Positions 17,807 to 26,770 of a stretch of DNA of 64,000 bases are shown here, piece after piece. The stretch lies in contig JBIQJE010000008.1 of assembly GCA_044507625.1 (NCBI GenBank), positions 62,001-126,000 of the forward strand, read 5' to 3'. The notes below the pieces were generated by a model. The model was not told where the DNA came from and made no database searches. It saw only the letters and a program-made list of their open reading frames with translations. Positions within the stretch are counted from its first letter, which is position 1; every line of letters starts with the position of its first letter. A program made the translations under genes and the position numbers. Origin of the DNA: Hyphomicrobium_A sp044507625 (GTDB lineage: Bacteria; Pseudomonadota; Alphaproteobacteria; Rhizobiales; Hyphomicrobiaceae).

Positions 17807-18471
17807 TCGATATGGATGAATTCAGAATCCGCACGCTCGGCAGCGACGGGAAGCTTCTTCAGGCCGGCATGACCTGGTACGAGCCGCGCCTCTTCAAACT
17901 CTGGCTTCTCGGAATCCCCGCAGCCATTTCCTTCATCGTGGCTTTCTTCGCCGTTCCGGCGGCGCTCCTGATCTTCATCGCACACGGCACGCTCGGCACG
18001 CCCGCGCATATCGCGGCGGCGAGCGCGGGGCTGTTCACCGTCATGTTCCTGCGATGGTTCAGGGGGAAGGCAGCGATCCGGCGGACCTGCTGGCGCTGCA
18101 TCCTCATCTTCGGCGCCGACGATACTGTGCTCTACGCCAAGGGCAAGGCCAGCAGGGAGCCGGTTTACGAGCCCGTTCCCCTCCGGCCGGGCATGATCGC
18201 GAGCATAGAGATCAAGTCCTATTACGCGCCCGCCTATCTGTGGCACCCCAATCTCTGCGTGGATTTCAACCTCCTCGACGGGCAGACCATCACGGTGGCG
18301 CGGCATCTGCCCCACGAGCTCGACGCGAAGATCGTGAGCACGCAGCTCAACCTCGCCCTCCAGGAGATTCGCGCGGCCATGGCGACTCCGCGCGCCGGCA
18401 ATAACAGAACGCGCAACGCGGCCGCACTACCGCGGGACGCCAGCAGAACAGGGGGGTTGGCATGGCGGTGA
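17803..18471 (+). CDS. Two-helix membrane protein coupled to the coupling ATPase
   Basis: A 222-residue protein of no family I recognise. Two hydrophobic stretches (about residues 32-59 and 68-84) are followed by a soluble domain with IKSYYAPAYLWHPNLCVDFN and a basic tail. The ATG overlaps the preceding stop as ATGA. Membrane topology and coupling suggest it works with the ATPase, perhaps as a split membrane anchor. That role is inference from gene order and from the missing helices in the ATPase. Confidence 0.65.
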   Translation: MIDMDEFRIRTLGSDGKLLQAGMTWYEPRLFKLWLLGIPAAISFIVAFFAVPAALLIFIAHGTLGTPAHIAAASAGLFTVMFLRWFRGKAAIRRTCWRCILIFGADDTVLYAKGKASREPVYEPVPLRPGMIASIEIKSYYAPAYLWHPNLCVDFNLLDGQTITVARHLPHELDAKIVSTQLNLALQEIRAAMATPRAGNNRTRNAAALPRDASRTGGLAWR

Positions 18472-18716
18472 AGGGGCCTCGCATCGAGATTGCCTATCCC
18501 GTGCATTATCTCGGGGACGGGCTGACCGTATGCGGTCACGCCCTGGCGTGCGAGCTGGTTGCCGATGCGCTGCGCCTGCTCATCGGCATGAACGGCGAGG
18601 ACCACGAGGCGGCCTGGGACGCGTTCGAGGCCATGGCCGGGTCTGCGGCGGCGCGTCTGCACGAAGACGGGCAGGCTGGCAGGCGCGTTGGGCTCGTGCT
18701 GAGGAAGAGCCAATGA
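18462..18716 (+). CDS. Small hypothetical protein
   Basis: An 84-residue protein, start ATG at 18462 with GGGGGG nearby, overlapping the end of the membrane protein gene by ten bases. It is acidic in the middle (GMNGEDHEAAWDAFEAMAG) and ends in a basic segment. No known family is visible. It is the last gene of the coupling-protein transcript, before a strong hairpin. Confidence 0.5.
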   Translation: MAVKGPRIEIAYPVHYLGDGLTVCGHALACELVADALRLLIGMNGEDHEAAWDAFEAMAGSAAARLHEDGQAGRRVGLVLRKSQ

Positions 18717-18729
18717 TCTTGCACAAAGA

Positions 18730-18753
18730 CCCGGGGCGCATTCGCGCCCCGGG
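18730..18753. terminator. Perfect GC-rich hairpin between convergent genes
   Basis: A ten-base arm CCCGGGGCGC, loop ATTC, and perfect complement. It sits between the end of the plus-strand transcript (18716) and the end of the minus-strand pair (18771). There is no T-run, but stem strength and placement fit a bidirectional terminator. Confidence 0.55.
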
Positions 18754-18770
18754 CCGGACCCGCTGGGTCA

Positions 18771-18938
18771 TCACCGCCGGGTGAGCAGCTCCGCATCGAA
18801 GGTCTCGACCTGGCCATCGCGGCGGCGGAAGAGCGTTTCGCCGTCAAGCTCGTAAAGATCCTCGGCGCGGTTGATGCTGGTGCCAATGAAGATCTCGAAG
18901 GCCTCATCGGCATAGGGGTTGAAGAGGGCGGGGGTCAT
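18771..18938 (-). CDS. Small hypothetical protein
   Basis: A 55-residue acidic protein beginning MTPALFNPYADEAFEIFIG. The ATG overlaps the stop of the upstream small gene as ATGA, which supports both genes being real. It contains GTSINRAEDLYELDGETLFRR. No family is recognised. Confidence 0.55.
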   Translation of the reverse strand: MTPALFNPYADEAFEIFIGTSINRAEDLYELDGETLFRRRDGQVETFDAELLTRR

Positions 18939-19180
18939 TGCTGACCTCCCTGGCTGGCGCCGTTGGAGGAATTGTTGGCGTCGTCTTTTTCGCTCACCTC
19001 GCGCACGACGACGCGGCCGGCGTTCGAGGTCGGAAACAGATCGAATTTGAGGTTCGCGCCCTTGAGGTCCTTGTGGATCCAGGCGGCGCCGATGCGCGTC
19101 CACCGCGCTTTCTCGCCTTCGCCCTCCACATGCCAGAGGGCGTGGGTCGGCCGTTTGGTGTCTTTGGATTTGGTGCTCAT
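18935..19180 (-). CDS. Small WTRIG-motif protein, copy 1
   Basis: An 81-residue protein starting MSTKSKDTKRPTHALWHVEG, with GGAAG before the ATG. The core ARWTRIGAAWIHKDLKGANL and the FDLFP..GRVVVRE segment match the protein at 35705-35953, so the element carries two diverged copies of the same family. The layout (short basic N-terminus, beta-rich core, disordered Ser/Asn/Gln tail) suggests a small soluble protein. The function is unknown. It is coupled to the next gene by ATGA. Confidence 0.6.
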   Translation of the reverse strand: MSTKSKDTKRPTHALWHVEGEGEKARWTRIGAAWIHKDLKGANLKFDLFPTSNAGRVVVREVSEKDDANNSSNGASQGGQQ

Positions 19181-19626
19181 GATGATCTTCCGTTGTTGTC
19201 GTTGTGGGACGAGCACCACGCCCGTCCCGATGGGGACGAGAAAACCGATGCCCGTGAGCGGGTCATACGGGCCACGCGGGAGCGCCCGGGTTTCCCCCGG
19301 GGCGCGAACGGATCGGGCAGCCCGTTGACCCATAGCGATCGGGCTCGGTTAGGCCCCATCATCGAGGGACGCGGTTGTGCTTGAGCTTCACACCGCACCC
19401 CAACGGTAATCCGGGCAGCGATCCGAAGTTCGGACGCCGCCGCCGATGATGGAAAGCGATCAGGCCAAATGCGGAAAGCAGCTTCGGCCGCTGAGCCGAA
19501 AAGGACCGAAGTGTGCTTCTTTTCCCCAAAGGACCGGCATGCCGGCGCATCGTGAAGCGGGGAGCGATAGGGCGCGCCATGGTCCAATAACGGCGCTGCA
19601 ATGCCGGAAGCGGTGTGTAACGCCTG
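19181..19626. other. Intergenic region with no visible gene
   Basis: This 446-bp stretch between ardC and the small gene pair must hold the promoter of the pair. Open frames here lack family features or ribosome-binding sites. I see no clear repeats. Confidence 0.4.
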
Positions 19627-20532
19627 CTATGCGGGTGCTTGCGCAGACTTGAGATAGGCGACAGCCTCGGACGCGCGCGCGGCGGCAGTGAAGATGGCCC
19701 GGCTGTCTTCCTTCATCAGCTTGAGCCATTGCGCGAGATACTGCGCATGATCGGCGCGCGTGTCCTGCGTGATGCCAAGCTCGCTGCACAGGAAAGCGGA
19801 TGCGATCTCCGCAACCAGCTCTTCCGCGGCATAGGCGGCGTCGCCGAAACGCTTCCCGAATTCACGCGCAAGGCGGTGCTTCGCGCCGGTCCAGTGGGTG
19901 AGTTCATGCGTGACGGTCGCGTAATAGCCTTCGCTGCGCGTCATCGTATCGGTGCCGCAGAACAGGTTTTCGTCGGGCATCTGGATGTGATCGGACGACG
20001 GCCGGTAGAAGGCGCGGTCGCCGCCATGCTCGATGCGGGCGCCCGTGGCGGCAATGAAGCGATCGGCGGCCGCAAGGCGTTCGATGGGTCCGAGCGGTTG
20101 CGGCGCATCCGGGGCGGTGTAGCCGTCCACCTGCGACGCGTTGAAGACGCAGGAGGCGCGCGCCACGCGGCGCTTGCCGTCATCGTCGGCGTTATCGGGG
20201 TCAGGCTCGGAGTCGTACTCCTTGTAGAAGACGACGAGCGAGGATTTCTCGCCCTTGCGCACCTGGCAGCCAAGCTCGGTCCATTGCCGGTAGGTGGCCC
20301 AGACAGGCGCGCTGAAACCAGAGCATTCGGCGGCGACCCAGAGGCTGACAATGTTGATGCCGTTATAGGCGTTACGGGTCAGCGCATTCACGGGCATGAA
20401 CAGAGGCCCGGACGATCGCCGCCATGGCAATGAGGGGCCACCGGGGTCGGCCTCGATGGCGGCAATGAGTTTGGCCGTGATCTCGGCATGAATGTCGCGG
20501 CGCTCGGCGCGTGGCTTGGATGATGCGGGCAT
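19627..20532 (-). CDS. ArdC-like antirestriction protein with zincin domain
   Basis: A 301-residue protein. The N-terminal half (PWRRSSGPLFMPVNALTRNAYNGINIVSLW) is the ssDNA-binding ArdC domain. The C-terminal half is a zinc metallopeptidase-like domain with HELTH at 209-213 and Glu242 in AEELVAEIAS, so the metal site is complete. ArdC proteins protect incoming single-stranded DNA from host restriction during conjugation, which fits a mobilisable element. The start has TCCTTCGTC (GACGAAGGA on the coding strand) upstream. Its leader resembles that of the ParB-like gene (see the repeat at 20536-20728). Confidence 0.9.
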   Translation of the reverse strand: MPASSKPRAERRDIHAEITAKLIAAIEADPGGPSLPWRRSSGPLFMPVNALTRNAYNGINIVSLWVAAECSGFSAPVWATYRQWTELGCQVRKGEKSSLVVFYKEYDSEPDPDNADDDGKRRVARASCVFNASQVDGYTAPDAPQPLGPIERLAAADRFIAATGARIEHGGDRAFYRPSSDHIQMPDENLFCGTDTMTRSEGYYATVTHELTHWTGAKHRLAREFGKRFGDAAYAAEELVAEIASAFLCSELGITQDTRADHAQYLAQWLKLMKEDSRAIFTAAARASEAVAYLKSAQAPA

Positions 20533-20535
20533 GTC

Positions 20536-20728
20536 GGTCTCCTTCGTCGTTGGACGAGACCCGCGCGTGTGGCGGTCTCGATGCCGGACGAAGGCGACGG
20601 GGCAGGAGCGGGCGCGGAACCGAAGGCCCGAGCGATCAAGCGACGGGACGAGGCGGCCGGCGCAGCCGAAAGCCGAGGGCGTCAGCCCTTGCAGCGACCG
20701 CGCACCGGCGCACGGTCGGCGTCATGAG
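20536..20728 (-). repeat. Leader repeat upstream of ardC
   Basis: This stretch is strongly similar to 26509-26692, which lies upstream of the ParB-like gene. Shared parts include GGCGGTCTCGATGCCGGACG, GCGGCCGGCG, AAGCCGAGGGCGT and GCGACCGCGCACCGGCGCA in the same order. Each copy abuts the start of its gene, so it is a shared promoter or 5' leader. The rest of the 368-bp gap up to 20900 holds nothing I recognise. Confidence 0.65.
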
Positions 20729-20900
20729 AGACCGCCTGGCGGGGTCGGGACGACAAAGAGAGCCGGCGCGCGGCACACATTCGCCTGTGACGAACCGACG
20801 ATGGAGCGACGGGAGGTTGAACGGCGGGTGGTTTGAATAGGGCGGTCGGTCTATTCCCCGTGCGTTACGGTCGAGGGGGAGGATGGATCAAGACGTTGCC

Positions 20901-22073
20901 TTACTCAATGGCCGTGCGCCGCATCTTGGCAGGCCTCGGCACAATCACTGCGCCTGTAACGCCCTTAATGGCCTCTAGTCCGGATTGCAGCTCGGCGTGC
21001 TGTTCGGTGTGGGCCGCATCGTCCCAGACGAAGGCCAGGATGGTGTCGTACGGCGACGGCTTGCTGAGATAGAGGCTGGCGTCGGCAGCGATCTCCTCAA
21101 TCAGCGCGGCGTAGGCGGGCTGACCGGAGGAACGCAGAAACTTCACTTCGATGATGGTCCTGAGCGAGGGCACACCGAGGTCGGCGCGCGGCTTCTTGTG
21201 TCCGATGGACGGCAGGTTCTCTTCATCCTCAAGGTCGGGGAGCACGGGGGCAAGGACCGCCCAGAGGAAGTTCTGGACGTGATACTCGTTCTCGACCTCC
21301 CAGCGGGCCGTGAGGGATCTCGACGTGCGGGGCTGGGCTTCGTAGGTCCACCGACGCAAGGATCGGGCAACACCTGACAGCAGCGCAACCAGGCCGTCAC
21401 GCGTGATCGAGGACGGGTCGATCTGGGCACCGCGGGCACAAGCGTGCTTGAAGGCGGCGAGCCGTGCCGCATCCCGGGCAGGGCCGTCGTGATGAGGCTC
21501 GAACGAGGTTATCGCACTCCAGGCCTGGCGCACGTCGTCGTCGTCGACGGTGAAGGCTCCGTTGCTTGCGAGAGCGACGGCAAGCTCCGGCGGCAACGTG
21601 GCCGTTATCGCGGAGCCGAGGATCGAGGCCGCCGCATTGGCGAGTCCGACTTGCCACGGGTCGCGGCACATCTCGGCACTCGAGCGCGCCAGAAGGGCGT
21701 TTAGCCAAAGCGGTTCTGCCGTACTGTGCTTCAGCGCCAGCGCGACGCCGAGCAAGGCGACGCCGTCAACCTCGAATCGCAGCGGCCGGCCGGGCGCGAA
21801 GAAAGACCGACCGGCGAGATGGGCGACGTCGCTGGCTAGCAGGCGGCTTTGATCGTCCGTGAGCAGGCCCGCCGCCGCGCCATAGCCAAGCGCCGCGACG
21901 TGCTCGGGGCGGCGGCCCGGTGCCGCGGTCGTGGCGGCATCAAGAAGGTGCCGGCGAAGCTGTGCATGGTCGGCAAGAACCCAGGCGGAGAATGCACCGA
22001 CGTGGCACGGCAAGGGACCGGCAGCGGCTACCTGGGTTTCGAGTGTCGCGCGGATATCGAGGAGGTTGACCAT
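20901..22073 (-). CDS. PD-(D/E)XK effector partnered with long-B Argonaute
   Basis: A 390-residue protein. The first 250 residues are helical and of unknown fold. Residues 258-350 fit a PD-(D/E)XK nuclease: WEVENEYHVQNFLWAVL helix with Glu at 259/261/263, then Asp298 (RADLG), and Glu309-Val-Lys311 (IIEVKFLRS). This matches the nuclease effectors reported beside catalytically inactive long-B Argonautes, which degrade cell DNA upon invader recognition. The ATG overlaps the Argonaute stop as TAATG, so the pair is translated together. An upstream in-frame extension lies within the Argonaute gene and is rejected. Confidence 0.82.
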   Translation of the reverse strand: MVNLLDIRATLETQVAAAGPLPCHVGAFSAWVLADHAQLRRHLLDAATTAAPGRRPEHVAALGYGAAAGLLTDDQSRLLASDVAHLAGRSFFAPGRPLRFEVDGVALLGVALALKHSTAEPLWLNALLARSSAEMCRDPWQVGLANAAASILGSAITATLPPELAVALASNGAFTVDDDDVRQAWSAITSFEPHHDGPARDAARLAAFKHACARGAQIDPSSITRDGLVALLSGVARSLRRWTYEAQPRTSRSLTARWEVENEYHVQNFLWAVLAPVLPDLEDEENLPSIGHKKPRADLGVPSLRTIIEVKFLRSSGQPAYAALIEEIAADASLYLSKPSPYDTILAFVWDDAAHTEQHAELQSGLEAIKGVTGAVIVPRPAKMRRTAIE

Positions 22074-24358
22074 TAAAGAAACCACAGCGTATGGCCGATC
22101 GGGCCGAAATGTACGGCCTCCGAGTCCCAGCCATCGACCGCGCTCAGACCGGAAATCCGCTCCGCGATCAGGTCGGAATATCGGATCGTAATCGGATACG
22201 GTTCCGGCGCCAGCATGCGCCATGAATGACCCGAGAACTGGAAGGCCTGGCGCGCCAGATATGTCATGTCAGTGAAGGTTGAAAGTCGGTGCAGCTTCAA
22301 CAGGCAGGGGCGCGGCATGCCGTGTTCGGCAAGCTTGAGCTCCGATGCGCCCGAGAAAACGACTAGGGATTCGTAGTCGCCGAGCTTGATGTGCAGGCCA
22401 CGGGTCGGGCCGAGGACGCCCTTCCTAGGCTCCGAAAACCCAATGCCGGGTTGCGAGTGGTCGAAGACTAGGAACGGGTGGCTCGGCGCAATATGGAGGA
22501 ACGCAAAGGTGACGTTGTCGAGCTGGAGGTCGCGGACCGTCCTTTCGATAGCTTCTGCCTCGGTGTCCTTTAACGGCTTAAAGACATGGAACACGAGGCG
22601 GACCTTGTCGGTGCTGCGCCAGTTGTCCTGCTTACGCACCGTCGTGATCGAGCGCTTGAGAGTTTCGTAGAGGGCCGACGCGTAGTCCTCGAAGGGCACA
22701 ACGGCTGTGCGGTCGCTCAGCAGGTAACTTCCGTCGCTGGAGAACACCGTCGTGATGCCAACGTACCGCTTGTGAGTGCCGATGCGACTACTGGCTGCGC
22801 TGTGTGAGCCGAGGCCGATCACCAGCTCGTGCGCGACGGTCTGTTGCGAAGCGAGCAACCACGGCGTGCCGCCGAGTTTGGCGTAGGTTGCAAGGCTCAT
22901 ATGGTTTAGAGCGAACACGAGTTGGCCGTCGGCTTGCGCCATGGTTTCCAGGCGAACACTCTGGACCGCCACATCCCGCTTGAGGAGGATGGACTTGGTC
23001 GCGAAGTAGGGGTTCGATCCGTCGAGGTAGCTCTTGAATTCCTCCTCGACCTGGACCAGAGCGAGATCCCACTTGAAACCGCCATCAGTGGCGGCGCTCA
23101 GGGCACGGCGGCTGGCCTCGACATAGTCGGCGGCACTCGCCGTGGGGGCCGTAAAAAAGGTCACGTCGGGCTTCTGCAGCGCGAACCGCCTGATGAAGCC
23201 ATCGCCGTAGCGCGGCACTTTGCTCCGCCCGGAGACGGTATCCGGCATGCCCTCCAGGAACTTGGCGAGGAACGCGTCGACCTGGCCCTCGTAGCGTGCC
23301 TGGCAGATGACAGCGATCCTGAGCCGCTTCGGACTAAACACTCGTTGATCGTAGGGGCCGTGCTTCTTGAGGCCGCGCTCGCTCCAGTCGTCCTTACGAG
23401 TCCCGCTCGGATCGAAGACGAGGACCGGCTTCTCAATGGTTTCCCGGATGGGGAATCCTGCCCGGTCGGAGGTGAGCATCTGGTCAATGACGAAGCGGGC
23501 GCCGGGGACGGCGTTCAGCTGCGCCTTATCGCGCAGATAGGCGAGTGCCTCGTCGATCTTCTCCTTGCGCCCCGGGCCGGAGTTGAGGTGCGCCGCAGCG
23601 CGCTCGGCGTCGGTGAGCAGGCGCGCCGCGTCCGCCCCGACCAGGCGCCGGACGCAGTCGTCGACGGTGTCTGCACGCGGCTCGAGGAATGCGGAATCCG
23701 CCGCGACGGTCTCGAAGCCCTGCGCGTGGTCGTCGAGCACGAGCGTGCTGCCGTCGATAGTCGTGACACGGCCGGCCAAGGTGCGGCGCGGCAAGACACG
23801 GGGATCGGAAGCCGGCTCCTCGGTCAGGACATAGCGGCCTTCGATCGGGACGCCGAAGCCGACGAGATTGGCACAGCTCGTGCGGATCAGGTTCTTGAGG
23901 CCCGGCTCGCAAACGAGGCCGACGGTGCGCTTGCCGCAATTGTAGATGGAGCGGGTGTCAAAGCGCAGCACATGACGGCGCTCGATCGCGGATGGCAAGC
24001 GAGGATGGATGAGGAGTCCTCGAGCCGGCGCACCGAGAACGGTCACGCCCTGGCCCGGCAGAAGCTCGCGGACGCCAGCGAATGCCTTGATCAAAGCGGC
24101 CTCGAACAGCGCGGGCCAGAGCCAACGTTCCTGCGACAGATCGAGCTCCTCGATGACGTTGCCGAGAGGCTTCTGACCATTGGCCACAGGAATGTCTATG
24201 ATGACGTCGCCCTCGCGGCGCCGCATCAGCACATGGGTCGCAGCAAACTCCCGGCGTAGTTCACGCAGACGATCGCGATCGTAAGTCTGCCGGCCGACCT
24301 GTACCTTGGTCGCGCCGGTAATGGAGATGGGTGCAAAATTGATCGTGAGATGTGTCAT
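22073..24358 (-). CDS. Long-B prokaryotic Argonaute, PIWI catalytically inactive
   Basis: A 761-residue pAgo. The N, L1 and PAZ-like parts cover about 1-340. MID starts near 345 (RLRIAVICQARYEGQ) and keeps guide 5'-phosphate residues Tyr451, Lys455 and Gln466 in YFATKSILLKRDVAVQ. PIWI has VIGLGSHS (513-520) where the first catalytic Asp is expected, and VFHVFKPL (589-596) where the third is expected, so the DEDX set is broken. The C-terminus ends FGPIGHTLWFL in the family manner. It should use a guide to sense invader nucleic acid and activate the coupled nuclease. GAAGG precedes the ATG at 24358. Confidence 0.9.
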   Translation of the reverse strand: MTHLTINFAPISITGATKVQVGRQTYDRDRLRELRREFAATHVLMRRREGDVIIDIPVANGQKPLGNVIEELDLSQERWLWPALFEAALIKAFAGVRELLPGQGVTVLGAPARGLLIHPRLPSAIERRHVLRFDTRSIYNCGKRTVGLVCEPGLKNLIRTSCANLVGFGVPIEGRYVLTEEPASDPRVLPRRTLAGRVTTIDGSTLVLDDHAQGFETVAADSAFLEPRADTVDDCVRRLVGADAARLLTDAERAAAHLNSGPGRKEKIDEALAYLRDKAQLNAVPGARFVIDQMLTSDRAGFPIRETIEKPVLVFDPSGTRKDDWSERGLKKHGPYDQRVFSPKRLRIAVICQARYEGQVDAFLAKFLEGMPDTVSGRSKVPRYGDGFIRRFALQKPDVTFFTAPTASAADYVEASRRALSAATDGGFKWDLALVQVEEEFKSYLDGSNPYFATKSILLKRDVAVQSVRLETMAQADGQLVFALNHMSLATYAKLGGTPWLLASQQTVAHELVIGLGSHSAASSRIGTHKRYVGITTVFSSDGSYLLSDRTAVVPFEDYASALYETLKRSITTVRKQDNWRSTDKVRLVFHVFKPLKDTEAEAIERTVRDLQLDNVTFAFLHIAPSHPFLVFDHSQPGIGFSEPRKGVLGPTRGLHIKLGDYESLVVFSGASELKLAEHGMPRPCLLKLHRLSTFTDMTYLARQAFQFSGHSWRMLAPEPYPITIRYSDLIAERISGLSAVDGWDSEAVHFGPIGHTLWFL

Positions 24359-24643
24359 CGCTGCCTTCGCCGAGCCGTATTGCCTCCTCCGCAACCGATT
24401 CGTTGCACCATCATACCGTGACTCGCTGGAGGTGAGGTACGGCGCTAGATAGATGACAGCGGAGGCCCAGTTGATAGCTAAGTTGTCAGTCTACGCGGGC
24501 AACGCTGCAACACTGACGTCAGGCGGGGGGATTAGGGAACAACACATACGACCGCACGGGTTACATTGGGCCGGTCCTAATAAGAGTGACCGACAGGTAG
24601 CTAATTCCGGCTGCACCTTGCGGCGCAGCCGGAAGGAAGCAGC

Positions 24644-26503
24644 CTATTTGGCGGCCTCACTGAGATTGGCGTCGTTATTGTCATTGACCGCCAGGCGCAG
24701 CGGCTCCGGCAGCCAGGACGTGCCCGCGAGCAGCTGCTCGGCCCGCATCGCAAGCTCGGACTTCTTGAGCTTCTCGAGAGCCGGCGCGTGTGTGCCGTTG
24801 GCCTCGTCGATAGCGGCGAGGATCTGCGTGCGGTTGATGCGCTCGAAGTAGCTCTCGGCGGTCGGCGTGAACCATTCGGTCATATCGACGCGCAGGGCTT
24901 CGGCAAGCTGCGTCGCGTTGATGAGGCGGGACGCATACGGCCTGTCGGATTTGCGCTGCACGCCGTCTACGGATTTCGCCGCTATGAACGCCAGAATGCC
25001 GAGCAGCTCGTCACGCGGGCGTTCGAGGCACCATGCCCAGAGGTCGTCAGCATCACCGGGGAGGCGATCGCCGAAGCAGGCACGCTCCTGTTCGATGACC
25101 TCAAGGCCCTTGCAGGCCTCGGGCTTCGCCATGGCGCTGCTGAGGGACGGGGATCTCGATGACAGTTTGAGGCAGCTTTCCGTGCTGCATCCCGTATAGA
25201 ACATATCGAGAGTCAGGCAGTGCACGACGGCCGCGAGGGCAATGTCCGGCTGAAGCATCAGCGCAGCCCCGATGGCGGCGCTTTTCTGGGCCGTCAGATC
25301 CTCGGTAAGGCGCGGTGAATGCCCGGACGGTGCCGGAGTTTCGGTGCCGTCGCCGGAGTCCGTGGCATCGACCGAGGCAATCTCAGCCTTGCGGGCGTCC
25401 TCCTTGCGGACCAGGCCGCGCTCGATGCGGACATCGCCGTCATACTCCAGGGTGACCATCGCGCCGGCAAGGGCAAGCGTGTCGGCGGACCACGTCTCCG
25501 TCTTCAGGGTCAGCGCGTCCATGCGCGATTCGATCTCGTCGAGACGCGCATCGTCCGGCTCGTCGCTGTCAACGAGCGCATCATACTCTTCCGACAGTCG
25601 ATCGTATTCAGCCTGATCGGCATCGCAGAGCGGGATCCGCTCAGGCAGCCGCCGCTCGAGGCGGGCGCAGGCCCGGTAGTCGGCATCGGGAAGGATATCG
25701 ACCCAGCGCCAGCCCTCGGTCTTGACCCCGGCGGCGATGGCATCGAGCTTCTCGGTTACAAGGCGGTCGAGCAGGACATTGTCCTGGAGATAACCGGCGC
25801 CGTCCTCCGAGAACAGGTCCTGACGGATAACGCCGCCCGCGGCCTGATACGCTTCGACACCGACGAAGCGGACGCGCTTGTCGGAAGTCGGGATGTCCTC
25901 CTCGGTCAGCGCCCGGCGGATGGCGTAGGGATCGCGGTTCCAGGGCGCGAGCTCGGCAAACACGCGTTCCTGCGCCTCGCGGTCGTCGGTGACGGCGAAA
26001 GCCTGAGCCGCCTCGAGTCCGATATCGCCGTTGCGATACGCATCGAGGATAATGGAAGACAGCCGGCCAAGCTTCAGGCGCTTGGCGACCACGGTTTCCG
26101 TGATGCCAAAGCGCGCCGCGACTTCAGGAATCGTCGCGCCGTCATCGATGAGAATCCGGAACGCCTCGAACTGGTCGGCCGGGTGCATGGGGGCCCGCAC
26201 GACGTTCTCGGCGAGACTCAGCTCCGTTGCATTGACGCTGTCAGCCGCAAGCATGCAGGGAACCGGATGGTCCTTTGCGATGGTCCCGGCCTTGACGAGC
26301 GCGGTCAGGGCCAGATAGCGGCGTTGCCCCGCGACGATCTCGTATTTGCCGCGCGTGCCCTTGCGTACGACCAGTGACTGCAGCAGCCCATGTGCGGCAA
26401 TCGAGGCTGCAAGCTCGTCGATACCGTCATGGATGGTGGTCCTGCGGACATTGCCGTCCCACGGCGCAAGCCTGTTCAGCGGAATGGTGATGGTGTCGGT
26501 CAT
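24644..26503 (-). CDS. ParB/RepB/Spo0J-family nuclease-like protein
   Basis: A 619-residue protein. The N-terminal ParB domain contains IVAGQRRYLALTAL (about 58-71) and LSLAENVVRAPMHPADQ (about 95-111). A helix-turn-helix follows (IPEVAARFGITETVVAKRLK). The rest is long, helical and acidic, and specific to this family of large ParB-like proteins found on alphaproteobacterial plasmids and ICEs. It is far from parA (52111-52782), so it is probably not its partition partner. It may act in element maintenance or as a regulator. Its leader is the repeat also found at ardC. The 285-bp gap between it and the Argonaute gene (24359-24643) shows nothing clear. Confidence 0.85.
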   Translation of the reverse strand: MTDTITIPLNRLAPWDGNVRRTTIHDGIDELAASIAAHGLLQSLVVRKGTRGKYEIVAGQRRYLALTALVKAGTIAKDHPVPCMLAADSVNATELSLAENVVRAPMHPADQFEAFRILIDDGATIPEVAARFGITETVVAKRLKLGRLSSIILDAYRNGDIGLEAAQAFAVTDDREAQERVFAELAPWNRDPYAIRRALTEEDIPTSDKRVRFVGVEAYQAAGGVIRQDLFSEDGAGYLQDNVLLDRLVTEKLDAIAAGVKTEGWRWVDILPDADYRACARLERRLPERIPLCDADQAEYDRLSEEYDALVDSDEPDDARLDEIESRMDALTLKTETWSADTLALAGAMVTLEYDGDVRIERGLVRKEDARKAEIASVDATDSGDGTETPAPSGHSPRLTEDLTAQKSAAIGAALMLQPDIALAAVVHCLTLDMFYTGCSTESCLKLSSRSPSLSSAMAKPEACKGLEVIEQERACFGDRLPGDADDLWAWCLERPRDELLGILAFIAAKSVDGVQRKSDRPYASRLINATQLAEALRVDMTEWFTPTAESYFERINRTQILAAIDEANGTHAPALEKLKKSELAMRAEQLLAGTSWLPEPLRLAVNDNNDANLSEAAK

Positions 26504-26508
26504 TGACT

Positions 26509-26692
26509 ATCTCCTTCGTCTTGCGAGCCCGCCGGGATGGCGGTCTCGATGCCGGACGAAGGCGACGGGGCCAGGCGGGAGCGGAACCGAGCCCCGCATT
26601 GATTAAGAAGGGGCGCGGCGGCCGGCGAAGCCGCAAGCCGAGGGCGTGCCCTTGAAGCGACCGCGCACCGGCGCAGTCTCGGCATCATGAGC
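26509..26692 (-). repeat. Leader repeat upstream of the ParB-like gene
   Basis: Second copy of the sequence at 20536-20728. It starts at the ribosome-binding site of the ParB-like gene and extends about 180 bases upstream. The order of conserved blocks is the same as in the other copy, with substitutions and small length changes between. Confidence 0.65.
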
Positions 26693-26770
26693 GATTGCCA
26701 GACCGGATTCGCCAGAAGAATGGGAGAAGATCGGCGATCGACCTATCGGACCTGCCGCAGCAATATTGGA

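Noticed and set aside
22922..24259. 445-residue frame opposite the Argonaute gene
   Set aside because: Arises from GC-rich codon use on the other strand; the Argonaute reading has motifs.
24644..26503. ParB partner of the ParA at 52111-52782
   Set aside because: It is over 25 kb away; the coupled RHH gene at 51707-52114 fits the partner role better.
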